Positions 10,353-22,160 of a DNA stretch of 64,000 nucleotides are shown here, piece after piece (positions within the stretch are counted from its first letter, which is position 1; every line of letters begins with the position of its first letter). This DNA comes from Metallyticus violacea. Lineage: Eukaryota; Arthropoda; Insecta; Mantodea; Metallyticidae. A model generated the notes under the pieces. That model had not been told where the DNA came from. It made no database searches and saw only the letters and a program-made list of their open reading frames with translations. The position numbers and the translations under genes were made by a program. The stretch covers positions 310,406,512-310,470,511 of the forward strand of contig CM060846.1 of assembly GCA_030762175.1 (NCBI GenBank), read 5' to 3'.

Positions 10353-13300
10353 ATGGTGATTAATTTCACTTGTGTTGTCTTGGCTGGTTACTTAAATTAC
10401 CGTAAATCGAAATGAATGGTTTTCCATGTACATGTTTATATATATTTAATATTTTGCTTTTGTCGGCATGTCTCTGAAATATTTTATGCCAATTTATATA
10501 CAGTCTACATAAGGGCTAGATCATATGAAATCGATCAGCAAAATTCAAACTTTGTGAACTTATAGAGATAGGAAAGATTAGGCTTCATGGAAATTATGCA
10601 TAATTTATCATAGTTGCTATGTTAGAAGGGTGTTAAGGAGTATTTTTAACTTTCGAAATAAGTAATAATTCTGAAATATTTCGGAATATATAAACCAAAT
10701 TAATACAAAGCAAAACTCCCATAAGCTGTTTGCTGTAAATAGTTCTTTATTAAATATTATTTCGTTTTGAGGTGTTGCTTTGCGAAATTATTTATTTCTT
10801 CATTTTACAGTAAATTTAAAATTTTCTTAAAATCTGTTGATTTGTTTCTTAGACAGAATAAGATAACACTTTTCATATAACTAGTATGTTTAACAGGAAC
10901 GAGAATATAAATGCGGAATGAAACGGGTGTGGTTTTAAAATCACTTCGCTCACAGTTTCTCCAGTGAACGCATGGTAGTGCAGCGCGAGTGTGCTAACAG
11001 TTAACAGTTAACTACAAGAAAGACCCGATATGTGCTGTAGGCCAACAGTCCTCCAATTTTTATAAGAAGTTTTACTTTTTAGGCTGTTTATGATACCGGG
11101 CTACCTTTTTGAAAATATATAATTGTTTAACATTTAAAGTATATTTTAACAAGTGTGCAATATTTTAAAATGAATGCAGTTCCATATAATATGTTATTAT
11201 GAAATAGCAACCTTTGGTTAAACAAATATTGCTTATATACCATTAACACGTCACCAAAAAGGAGTTAATGTATACTTTTTATTTAATTGTGTATTCTGCA
11301 GTGCATAGTTTCAGACATAAATATTTTTTGTTAATGTCATATATTTTAACATTTATTGTAACAAAATGTTCTGGCAATAGCGGTTTCAATTTCGCAAAAA
11401 TTATCCGTCGACGCTTCACTTATTTAAAAATGCATTGAGTTACAAAAATATGTGGTCCATATTTTAAACATCTTGCCTTATTTGAGATGGAATGTCCCAT
11501 AAGTATAAAGTGGTTGCAAAACAATGATAATACAGAATAATGAAAAATAATTAAATATAACGTTTTATCTACGCGGTTTTTAACAAAACAACGTTAACGA
11601 TCCTGAAGTACTTCTAAATTATCTGTGAAACCATCTCCTTATATTAATACGTTATACATTCTATCTTTTGTGCCAGTTTATGAATTCATTCATGATGAAT
11701 TTTCAATGTAGTACTTTTTCAGTTAAAATCCTGAATTTTCTTCAAGTCTCTAGCAAATTTTCATTGTAGCGTTAGGTCGGGTAGTTAGGAGCACCATGCT
11801 TAGTGCTAATATCACATTTGTGCCAAAGTCAAATAGGTACATGTCTATACTGAAATTTAACAATGGAAACACTTCAGTTACTTTCCACATGAACGCTATT
11901 TTTATTCTCCTGTCTTTACCTCCAAAATCCGTTGATTTTGTTTTGTTAGATGAGAACACTGAGAACATTATGTTAGAAATGTTGCGCTTAATATATGCGA
12001 AAGACAATCTGGACTTAGATCTTCTTCTACTAGAGGCAAATGTACAGTTAAGAGGCCAACAGCTAATCTTTGCTTGTATCTTTAGCGCTACATCAAAACC
12101 CTGAGCTGCACTGAAGCGTCTAGTAAACAATCTAGTTTATAGTAGGTCTTAATATCCTGTTTCTGTGGCACGTTACACCGCTGGGAGCTTATCTGACCCA
12201 GATATTTGGTTCCGAGTGCATGTTCGTTGCTTTTATCTTGCGACGTCAAAAATGCCATTATTGTTAAAAACGACTGAGAAAATGTTTTTAAGTAAACCAG
12301 ACGTATATGTTAAGCGCTTTGCACGGCATCGCGGGGTCAGGACTCATTTTTCACAGGCAAGTCGAGTCAAGCCACGCTAACCCGCGACTTCTCCATCCCT
12401 TGGCTGGAGCCGGGCCAACCGGAAGATGCAAGCCCAGGCAACAGATGACATCTCTTGCTTTATCCGCCCGCCGTCAACAACTTAAAATAGTTGATACAAG
12501 GAACGTTCCGTTTCTCTATTCCTTTCTTCCGCCGCACAAAATACAAGTGTTGAGGATACAAAGCAAAATCCAAGTAGCCAGTTGCGGAAGGAAATGAAAA
12601 TGCTTTGAAGAGTGGCCAAAACCAACCGAAAGGCAGTCAACGGCTTCCTTTCTTCTGTCGACCAGAATTGTGTTTCACGTTGTGGAAATGTATAATACAG
12701 GAAAATGTTTTCTTTTATGTTCAAGGTTGTTGCTGAGATTTGTTACTTAGCAATTCTTTTTATTTCCACAAAAAAGTAAGATTTTATGGTTGAATGCTTC
12801 CTCCCCGCTTTTAATGCTTTCTTTATAGTAACTGCTTAGGCTATAAACAGCGTCTACACATTTCTTGCTGCTGCTCTTATTTCGAAATCGCTATATATTC
12901 TGTTCCGTTTCTTTAATGCAGTATGGTTTGGCAAACATTTCCCGTCAGTTCAACGTACTAGGTTACAACATAATAAAGACCTTAGATGGTTTACGTTAAA
13001 ATATTTAATTCTAATAATAGCATACGAAATATTCCCTCAGTTCCTACAACATTTAAAAGTACTTTGTAAACTAATTATTTTTAAACCCCAAAAAGGTAAT
13101 TTCCTTTTTTGGCGCACGTACTACCATATACATATATTGGCTACCCATGAAACAAATGATATTATTTTTAATATCATTATAATGAGCATTTAATATGTTA
13201 TTTATTCGCTGAAACGAAGAAAGTTAATGCTGGAACTGCCGTTTTATTTCAAAAGTTGTTAGACCCTGCTTAATAACTTTGTGTTATTCGCTGCAATTTT

Positions 13301-13363
13301 TCTTTGAGAAACGAGGAGATTCTCGAATGCTTTGTTCTGGTTTTCAAGGGAATGTGATTTGTC
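10353..13363. other. Gene-free stretch with unexplained open frames
   Basis: Mostly AT-rich. At 11750-12130 both strands are open for over 100 codons (126 on minus, 102 on plus) with no family I recognise. At about 12310-12600 a GC-rich island (cccgcgacttctcc, ggagccgggccaacc) is out of character with its surroundings and open for 96 codons; it follows a plausible 3' splice site (ttttcacag at about 12347-12355) but has no convincing donor. None of this suffices to call a gene. Confidence 0.5.
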
Positions 13364-13862
13364 TTCAGATATACCATCACAAGGCTGGGACTCGTGAGCA
13401 AGAGGTCTGGGGTTTGATTTCCACCAGGACCGTTATCCCTGACTGAGGTTTTATCCAGGCTTCCCTCAGTCATAAATGGCAAATGCAGGGAAGGTACGCT
13501 AAACTTAGGCCTGGAACGCTTCCTGCCTTAAACAATCCTTTACCAGTTTGTCATTTCATCTCGTGTCTCACCGCTACGGGTGGCCGAGGTCGTTAAGGTA
13601 CGGACTCGTGAGCGAGAGGTCTGGGATTCGAATCCAGCCAGGACCATCTTCCCTGATTTGAGTTTTTTTTTCCAGGTTTTCCTCAGTCCTCATAAATGGC
13701 AAATGCCGGGGAGGTACCCTAAACTAGGCCTGGAACACTTCCTTCCTTAAAAAAATATCCTTTCCCAATTTATCATTTCATCTCGTGTATCATCAGTGTC
13801 CACCGCCTGCGGTGCCTCAGTAGTTAAAACGGGCATCAAACACTTAAAAAATTTCAGACATA
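13364..13862 (+). mobile_element. SINE1 head-to-tail dimer with target-site duplication
   Basis: Two SINE1 units in tandem, flanked by ttcaga(t/c)ata at 13364-13373 and 13853-13862 (9 of 10 identical). Unit one (13374-13570) starts ccatcac and runs straight into aaggctgggactcg, so the A-box segment is deleted; it keeps the B box and body and ends at tcatctcgtgtctca. Unit two (13571-13852) is complete, with tggccgaggtcgttaagg, ggattcgaatcc, the body and the 3' end. The single outer duplication suggests that the dimer inserted as one unit. Confidence 0.85.
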
Positions 13863-14489
13863 AAAGTCGCAAATATTTTAAATCCATAGATTTAAAATGT
13901 ACACCTGATCACCGGTTTATAGTGCACTGCACAAGGTACGATTTTTCAGTAATTTTATAGATAGTTACATAAAGCCACAAATTGCGAAATATGAGTATTT
14001 TATAGAGGGATTTTGTAAGTGAAGTCAAATGTCATTCATACTTTCCTTGGACTAAGCAAGGTCTTTGGCTATTTCTATTTGTAGCTATTATTCACAGCAT
14101 AAAGACTTTGTACGTTGGATGTTCTTTTTGAATTTCATGAAACGCATTATCATCGTACACAGGCACTTGCCTGATATTTGTCCTTCCAGACCCTTGAATA
14201 CGCATTGGCTTGTAAAACTTGCCTCAGTGTCAGCACAGTAGACCTGCCCAAACACATTTGATCTTTACTGGATCACCTTTTATTAAAATTGGAAATCATG
14301 CGAATAATAAATAAGCAAAAACGGCATCGTATATGTTTAAGGACCAATTTAACTCAAAATATGATTTACGGAGACATTAGCATTAATATTTCACTATTTT
14401 ATACTGAAGATTCAAATATGTATAGAAATTGAATTTATTATGATCGGCGATAAGTAGTGGAAGTAATGTTGGTTTTGAAGTATATTCCG
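13863..14489. other. Gene-free stretch
   Basis: No gene, RNA or repeat seen. Confidence 0.5.
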
Positions 14490-15360
14490 ACAAGAAATTA
14501 AACTAATCTTCAAAGTAAAGGCTATTAGATTCTATATTCTTGAGCACACCTTGCAAGAGGTTTGTTATTCCGCAACGGTACCATTTTCTGATACCCACTC
14601 CCACGACTTCAAAACTTTTTCCACGCAGGAAATGATGGATGGATAAAAACAAATGGTAATGTTGATTATGGTAGCAATTCGATCCCTTTCAATTCCTGAA
14701 ATTTTTCCCTGGTTGTTCGAGCGATGAGGTCTCGCTTGTCCTGCCGCAAAAGAACTCTTTATTTCCATTAACTAATGCTGGGTATGTCGTCTCAAAACTT
14801 CATGAACTCTTTCCTGTTGTTGAGAATAAAACTTCGCATCAACTGCACGCCCGTTGGAACAGACTCCTAGTAAGTCAAACTTTCAAATTCCACCATACTC
14901 ACATAACCTTATTTTATTCAGCCATGATTTTGGCAGGCTGACGAGGATAGAGCCACTGTTTCCAGGTGTTAGGGTTGCGTTAATAAACCCATTTTTCATC
15001 ACACGTCCCAATTCTCCTGATAAATCTATCATCCAGGGATTTGCAATACGACAGATATCCACTCTGTGTTGGTGTTGTTCAGGTGTCCATTCATAAAGTA
15101 CAGCTTCTGTATGCTTTTATAAGTGTCTTAATGTGGCCATGCATGGTATGTCTTGATGCATCAAGTTCTTTTGACAGCCTACTAATACCTTTGGAGGACT
15201 TTCTTCCTAATCTGTTTGTGTGTTTTCAATTTTCCGTGCTTCCAGAACTTGTTTGTGTTTTTTTCTCCATTATTGAAACTCTGGTATCGTACTCACTAAC
15301 GAAACTTTCTCCCTACACTTCACATATTCTTCATGTCGCAGCACCAACTTTATAATATTG
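14490..15360 (-). mobile_element. Degenerate mariner transposase (DD34D type)
   Basis: Almost the whole transposase can be followed on the minus strand. The second helix-turn-helix is at about 15210-15120 (SKGISRLSKELDASRHTMHG). The first catalytic block RFIRRIGTCDEKWVY is intact at 15030-14985, followed by RNPNTWKQWL. Later come YPALVN, the second catalytic Asp in QDKRDLIARTTREKFQEL (14743-14690), a deletion of about 27 nt over the SPDLAPS segment, then HYHLFLSIHHFLRGKSFE, in which the third Asp is His. The protein ends ...IESNSLYFED with a stop near 14493. The order matches classical animal mariners. Stops and frameshifts upstream of the first block and the lost third Asp make it inactive. 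Terminal repeats were not delimited. Confidence 0.9.
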
Positions 15361-16804
15361 TTTACAGTGCTTAGAAGGACTATAATCTAAAACATTTACC
15401 TCCGATTTTCTATTAACGCTTGACGACCGACAAAAGCTCCAATATATGCAATGTTATTAATCATCCTGTAAATAACATTGCCAAACAAAAGAAAACCATT
15501 TAAGTATGGCAAAACACCAAACTGAAAAACCGACATTTTTATGAGACATTGTAATATTTTAAGATTTTTATTTAATGTGTTCATTTCGGAGGATAATTAT
15601 CGATTTGCACAATCTTTCAATGCAGTAAATTCAAGCACTTGAGCTTTGAATTACTTAGGCTTGGGTCATAAACGACGAACGAAAAACCGTTTACATGCCG
15701 AATACTAGTCAGCGCTCTCTGCCTAGCATTAGTGCTGTATTTACTATGAAAATGAGATATACATAATATGATATAAAAAATAAATCTTTTCAGACTGTAA
15801 CACAAATTACTAACTGAGATTCTGCCACTATCAAAATGTTACAATCATACATAAGTTATTGGGAAAATGACACAACCCACCTTAAATTACGAACAAAGGA
15901 AAGAAAAACAAATATAAAGAACAAATTAAATACTAACATACGCTTTATGACAGAGTTAAACTGTTAAAATTTCACTCTCTTCATCGCTAAACAAACCTCA
16001 CATCTTTTCATCTAATTTTATTGTATTCTACCAACATGTGTAATGTTTTGAATTTTTATTTATTCCGCTATCATAAAGTTCTTTCTTTCAAACTTCAACA
16101 TTGTTCGCTTCAATGGAGCAAGTGGTAATTGTACTTCACGCCAAAGAAATTATTAATGTTAACTTTGTCATTTTGAAGTGATTTTGAGAAATTATAAGGT
16201 TTTGCTTCATTCTTGAATGAAATTTACAAAGAACCGGTTCAGTTTTATGATACAGTGTTTGATAAACAGGCACTCAGATGTTAGAGCATGTTTTGATTGC
16301 AGCAGATTTGCAGAGATAAAATGTCATTACTTTTTACTCCAAAATAAACCACAGACCGTGACAACATTACCTTGCGTGTCAAAATATCTCGCTAGAAATA
16401 TTTGTTTACCTTAAACTGTTTTTCTATAACCATTCATTTTTGAAACGCCGAAACTTCAGTTATAATACACAGTTTGGCAATTACAATATTTTAAATTTTG
16501 CCTATTTTGCTATTTATCAAGAAATTTCCCATAAAACACAGGGCTAGAGTGAAGCGGATGTCATAGGAAACTTTCTCTTAAAGTGTTTGCATAATGCGCC
16601 AAAGCAATTTTCAGTTAATGCTTCGTTCGGAATAAGGTAACACTTGTTTTTTCTCAGTACTTAGCTTCTGTATATAGTTTCTTAAGAAGATTTTCTATTC
16701 CACCTTGAACATGTTTCCTTGGCCTCAAGAAAAGTTATGTGGTTTGGATGACAAACAGATTTTCTGAGAATCATTCTGCACAGGACCCTGTCACTCTCTA
16801 TGCA
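15361..16804. other. Gene-free stretch
   Basis: AT-rich with no supported gene. The 5' inverted repeat of the mariner relic may lie in the first 200 bp but was not recognised. Confidence 0.5.
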
Positions 16805-17212
16805 CCGCCACGGGTGGCCGAGGTCGTTAAGGCATGGACTCATGAGCGGGAGGTCTGCGGTTCGAATCCCGCCAGGACCGTCCTCCCTGACTGGGGTTTT
16901 TTCCAGGTTTTTCTCAGTCTTCATAACTGGCAAATGCCGGGGAGGTACCTAAACTTAGGCCTGGAACGTTTCCTTCTTTAAAAAAGTATCCTTTCCCAAT
17001 GCGAGGTCTGGGGCTCGAATCCCTCCAGGACCTCCTCCCTGACCGAGGTTTTCTCATTCCTCATAAGTGGTAAATGCCGAGGAAGTACCTAAAACTTGGG
17101 TCTGGAGCGTTTCCTTCTTTAAAAAAATCCTTTCCCAATATATCATTTCATTTATCATTAGTGTCCACCCCCTGTGGTGCCTCAGTAGTAAAAACGGGCA
17201 TTAAATACCATT
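16805..17212 (+). mobile_element. SINE1 tandem pair
   Basis: Two SINE1 units in the same direction. Unit one (16805-16999) has a near-consensus head with A box tggccgaggtcgttaagg, B box ggttcgaatcc, ccaggaccgtcctccctgac and aaatgccggggaggtac, and stops at tcctttcccaa. Unit two starts directly at gcgaggtctggggctcgaat, lacking the A box, and runs to the 3' end gcctcagtagtaaaaacggg cattaaata. No target-site duplication was found. Unit one is the best copy in the window for judging the pol III boxes. Confidence 0.9.
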
Positions 17213-17971
17213 CAAAAAATTGTCTTAGGCGACCTTTTTGGAAGCATCAATAAAGTATTTTGTGTACCTGTCTTTTCCTTTTAAGCGAACAACTGTAACC
17301 TAGAAAGTACTAATTACATAGCAGATAGCTGCTCTTCGTTTATAGTAGTGGTCTGCGAAACCCAAGTGCAGATAAAAGCAGTAAAGCGAGGAATTACACG
17401 TAACTGTGTGGACCTTGGGTGTAAGTGAAAGTGTGTGTTAGAGGGAGGCAGTAAGCGCGTATTCATTGAGCTGACTATCTGAAAAGTTTTCAACGCAGGA
17501 CCGATTTAGCAAAACTTCCTCTGCAAGTTCAACGAGCGAAAATTGCGTAGAGATTATCAGCCTGCACCGTATATTCGGAACTCCGAAATGGCTTTACTTC
17601 GAACTTTTGAATACTTCATTATGTGACTTTTGAAAGAAAAATTAATTTAAATCACTAATTTCTTTCATTGTAAATTAAGGTGATGCAGCGTTTGGCTATT
17701 AAAAGATCGATATTTTCTGGTGGCGGTTGCGTCATAACTTTTATTCAAACAGTTTAAATTCCATTGTATACAAAACATCCTTCCTGTGTCGTCAATGACA
17801 AATGCCAGCACTGTTCCAAAATAAAAGCACAATAAAAATGCTAGGTATGGCTTCCAGTAGTTCTTGACTGTTGCACTGCTTTAAAACGCATTATTTCCGA
17901 ATTAGATGCACAGTATTTTAATTAAACAGTATTTTCCGTATTCCCTATATCTCGATATTCAAACGATTCGA
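17213..17971. other. Gene-free stretch
   Basis: No gene seen. At about 17790-17816 gtcgtcaatgacaaatgcca resembles the SINE1 cctcataaatggcaaatgcc block, but it is too short to call. Confidence 0.5.
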
Positions 17972-18042
17972 TACCGAATGAATGAATAGTGTTTAACGCC
18001 CGTTTTTGCTACAGAGGCACCACAGGCGACGGTACCGAATGA
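17972..18042 (-). mobile_element. 51-bp SINE1 3' end with perfect duplication
   Basis: A severely 5'-truncated SINE1 insertion. The core (17982-18032) holds only the reversed 3' end (gtgtttaacgcccgtttttg, then ggcaccacaggcgacgg). It is flanked by an exact 10-bp target-site duplication, taccgaatga, at 17972-17981 and 18033-18042. The intact 3' end and missing 5' end fit abortive target-primed reverse transcription. Confidence 0.9.
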
Positions 18043-19416
18043 TAGTTTTTACAAGAACTCTATACTTTTATGATATGTTGTTAATAAAATAATTTTTAAT
18101 TAATATCGCCACAAGTACAACATTTTAAAATAGTCGGAAGAAACTCTTTCATTCAGTTTTTAAGTTTTAGACACCAAGGAATTTCTGCAAATAATGTGGC
18201 GACATTATTTCTGAGCTACAGATTTCTTTAAAAACCACCTACTAGGACAATAAACTGGTCTAATTTCTGTTTGAAGTACATGTTTTTGAACATGCATTTG
18301 CATGAATTTATAACATGATTTTTCGCTTTTTGCTGTTTTATATATATAAGGTATAAAATGACCTCAACAATAAAAGATAATATTGGTAAGCATGTCATGT
18401 GATTTGCTATACTATAATCGCAGGTAGGTTTGGAAATAATTCCAATTGAATTCTTTGATAACCACATTATTTTCCGCATTTGTAAATAGAAGTAATCACA
18501 ACTTGGCTAAGCAAACAATCATGTTGTTTCAGTCAGTAAAACTGTTATCTGGAACATCCCAGCACAAAATATTCACGATGTTGAAAGTGTATGAAGTTAA
18601 GAAATTGCCTGTGTTCGTTCTTTCAAAAAAAAAAAAAAAAAAAAAAAAAAGATGTCGACCCATCTCTCATTTTAAATAGACAGTTTTACTCGAAGTAGTT
18701 TTTCGAGATATTTTCCCTGCAGTTACCTAAACCAGCCTTCTGATTCCTTGAATTAAGAGGGAGTAATGCATAATTATTACTACAAATAGATCATGCTATA
18801 GTGCTAAGTTGCAGATTATTATACGATATGATTTGCCTTGAAAGCAGAATATATAGCATACTCTTGCTGCTGGCACTAATATTTGGCGTATGGTTACATA
18901 TATAAATATTTTAGTAGTGCAGTCAGTCAGTTTTAAAAAGTTGTTTCATTAAAATATTACTTTCAACTTTTTACTTTCAGAATAAAAAAAGATAATCCGT
19001 GGCCTGTTTACTAAAAACAGTATTAATGGAAAAGGAAATATATTTGGTCAGAACAAACTTCTTGCTAACATTATTGTCTCGTGTATTATTTTTATAATCA
19101 CAAATTAAACATGAAAATTTAAATGCTTCTTATGAAGGAAACTAATGATAAGATTGAGCGTTGGTGGCTTTCATTTTATTTAATTTTATTTATTAACTTG
19201 GACGTTTTAAATTCCACACATAGATGTGTAAACCTTTCTTAAAATTTACAGCTCTTTAAAAAAATTAGCTTGAATTGTTTTTCTGTCATGTAACATATAA
19301 GAACTGACCAAAGACATGACATTATGAGGTTTGCAAAGGGAAGTAATAATGAGAAGGTGTTAGGTTTGCCGAGGAAAATGAAATAAATTAAGCAGCTAAA
19401 GCCTCTCTGTTAACAG
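18043..19416. other. Gene-free stretch with poly(A) run
   Basis: AT-rich. Holds an A run of about 26 at 18625-18650. No gene or SINE body was seen next to the A run. Confidence 0.5.
18625..18650. repeat. Poly(A) run
   Basis: About 26 consecutive A, with no retroposon body recognised upstream. Confidence 0.9.
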
Positions 19417-19596
19417 ACGTGAACCGGACAACATTGCAATACAATACGTGAAGCTATCTCGAAATGCCACCCTTAGTATTAATACGGTTCTTGCTCCCTT
19501 TGCTGAAATGCCATTCCGGATTGTTGCCATGGGATTTGCTCTCGGCGCGACGGAATTTGCAAGGGTGCTCTCCCAGAGCCAAGGCTTAACTTCTCG
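19417..19596 (+). CDS. Possible coding exon, unknown protein
   Basis: A 180-base segment that looks like an internal exon. It follows a pyrimidine-rich 3' splice site (gcctctctgttaacag, AG at 19415-19416) and ends at ttctcg before a good donor (gtaaga, 19597-19602). It contributes 1 nt, 59 codons and 2 nt, all open; the frame is closed upstream by a TAA near 19398 and downstream by the TAA in the donor. Codons favour a purine-N-pyrimidine pattern and GC is higher than in the flanks. The translation includes PDNIAIQYVKLSRN, AEMPFRIVAMGFALG and FARVLSQSQGLTS. I do not recognise a family. Against it: the opposite strand is also open, and a transposon fragment cannot be ruled out. Confidence 0.3.
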
Positions 19597-20302
19597 GTAA
19601 GAGGGATGCTAGAGTGCTTGATCCCATTAACTTGTTTCGCGGCTTCAAGAAAATTTGTAGGCATGTTGTTTGTTGTTAACGAAGACAGCAGTAGCTTAAG
19701 TTGCAAATCTCTTGTACCAAATTTCTTAGCTATAATCATTAATAGCATAATCGATTTAATTAAGAGTATTTTATTGATGAAATATATGCCTCAACTGTTG
19801 CTTTCGCTTTTGATATTTTTTTTTTAATTTATTATGCTCTTTGCATAAAAGGCTTTTTCAGGAACTTCACATACAGTCAAACATGTTTTCCATAATTGTG
19901 TTTTGAAAATTGAAGGGCAACATAATTAATGTAATATGTACAGCTCAATCCTGCCTAGAGACATTTGGAAGTTCGGTCAACTGTGATACTGGCGTTGCAT
20001 CTGATATTAAAATATTTTTGCAATTTCTCGCAGATACATGTCAACGTAGTGATATCAGTATAATAGACCTTGCTTTTCTAGCATAGCTGCAGCAAGACAC
20101 ACACACTCGAGGAGCAAGAGGACGGAACCATGTATGATTCGGAAAGCATTCACTGATGCTGAGTTGACATTGCTGTCTTCAGTTCATGTTCAAATTAAAA
20201 CTACACAGGTTAGAACCCTCGTTGTGTTTTAATTTGGTATTTGTGATTTTTGTAAGTAAAATTAATGTTTAATATTGTGGCTTTTATGCACGCAGTTATT
20301 TG
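19597..20302. other. Gene-free stretch
   Basis: AT-rich, nothing recognised beyond the possible intron start at 19597. Confidence 0.5.
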
Positions 20303-20823
20303 CCCATGTTGGAACTTGCCCCATTTGTTCTTTCTTTTCATTGGCTTTCAATAATGTGAACTGCTCTAGAATTTTAATCCCTTCCTGTCAAGCGTGTGTC
20401 TCCTTGCTTCAGAAGGAAGCTCATTTACCAGGTTCAGATTGTTTTCGGACACACAGGCGGTTTATGGAGCGCATGATATTTTATAATTAGTTGTATGAGC
20501 GTCCTTAAGCTGTAAACTTTTGATATAATGGCGTAATTTGTTAGTTTTGTCTCTAATTTTTCAACTCTCAATCAAAACCAAAATTCCTATAATTGGTTCG
20601 GATCTTCCATCATAGAAGAAGGTAGTGTATCTTAGTGAAGATTTCCATAAGTTTTCATTATTTTTATTATTCTTTCACGCTACAGTTTATATGAAGCTAC
20701 AGGTCACTATAGAAGCACACGCTAATTACACAGAAATGTTGAATAAAATTTCACTTCACAAAGAATTCAGAAAACGAGAAGCGCACTGCCAATCACTTTA
20801 CGGCATATCCTCGTTAACCCCTC
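20303..20823 (+). repeat. 521-bp duplicated block, copy 1
   Basis: This block recurs at 27514-28034 in the same orientation, offset exactly 7211 bp, with no net indel and about nine substitutions counted by eye (about 98% identity). It runs from cccatgttggaacttgcccc to acggcatatcctcgttaacc. Open frames of 69-71 codons within it are not conserved in start codons between the copies and resemble nothing known. Flanks here are unique sequence without SINEs, whereas the other copy is bounded by SINE1 pieces, so this is more likely the source locus. Confidence 0.95.
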
Positions 20824-21939
20824 TAACGCCCTAGTCGTTTCTTTATTCTCAACGTGGCAGCCAATACAACAGTCAGGTGGAGGGAGCTTTATGCTTTCCA
20901 AAATGAGGTTCACAGTCAAAAAGTCATTGTGACCGTCAAGAACATTAAAGCCTATCTAATAATTCATCATTTTGGTCCTGAACGCAAGTGCAGAACACTG
21001 GATGGTACGCAAACGACTTGTGACCTTATGGTAGTAACGCCTCTGTTCGGACAAAGTTTAAATTTAGACTCGTTACTCTCTTCCAAGCATCACCCATTGA
21101 CCAAGGCAACAGTAAGGTGTAATTTATGTTATAATCTTTAATTAAATTTTAGTTTTTTTTTCCTATTTGTAAATATTTGGCCAGTATATTTTGTTAATAT
21201 GCTTAGCCATTAAATCTTTTATGTGTGTAAATTATAGGCAAGTACTGATTAATGTGAAGTAAAATTTATTGGTAATGCAAACTTTTAATGCATTTAAAGA
21301 AATGTTTGCTAGGTTGTTGAATTTTTATGTGAATGTCTAAAGCAGTTTGCAATGATTTAACACAAATTTTACTTTCTTGTTTTGTTGAAAGCATAAAGGT
21401 GATCTATTGTGTACTGCTTAGTGTTATTTAGTAAACGTAAATGTTAAAGAACTTTCTTCTTCCGCAAATTATATTTCTTGCCATTTGCTTAACACCCTTA
21501 TAGCATTTTCTAAAATTAAATTATCGCGCCGGCATTATCAGGAGGGTGTTGTGTAAGAAATATCCTTTTTGTTAGGAAATAAAAACACGTGGATCAATAA
21601 GTATAGGGCAATAATATTTATTTTGACTATATATATAATTTTAAGGAATTTATGTCAAATGCAAAAAAGTAAATTAATCATCTTCGTTTTCAAAATAAAT
21701 GTCATATTGATAAATGTTTTAAAGTGAAAAAAAACTAAAAGGTAAATATAGCTTGGATATATTTCATGTAAAATAATTAATAGTTTTCAATCTATTTTGA
21801 AAATAATGATGACATTACTTTTGTGTGTGTGAACATAAATGACTTAAAATGGAAACAAGTCTTTGCCTGTGGAAGATGTACGAGTATTATCATTGTATAC
21901 AAACATAACTTTAACTTGCAGCAAATAAATAAAATAATT
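20824..21939. other. Gene-free stretch
   Basis: Contains a 95-codon open frame (20854-21141, plus) directly after the duplicated block; I recognise no domain and no splice context, so it is not called. The rest is AT-rich. Confidence 0.45.
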
Positions 21940-22160
21940 GGAAGTTCGGTAGCTCTCATTGCCTAGATACCTGCTTTAAACCGCTCGACTGTCAACATAC
22001 GCCTACCATGGGGAGCTTGATTTGATTGGTGATGACTGGTGACAAAATGAGGCGAAAGACTGTTAAGACCCGCGAGGAAAGACTGCTGTGAATAAAGCGC
22101 TGAGTCGATCAGAACTTGGACAAATTGACGCTTCGAGTGTCTCTCATTTTTGTACGTTTA
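21940..22160 (+). repeat. Diverged dispersed repeat, copy 2
   Basis: Partner of 245-415: ggtgatgac, aaatgag, gtgaataaagcgctga, gatcagaa and gacgcttcga occur in the same order. Boundaries are uncertain. Class unknown. Confidence 0.5.

Noticed and set aside
17790..17816. SINE1 fragment
   Set aside because: Only about 20 bp resemble the family and no flanking duplication exists.
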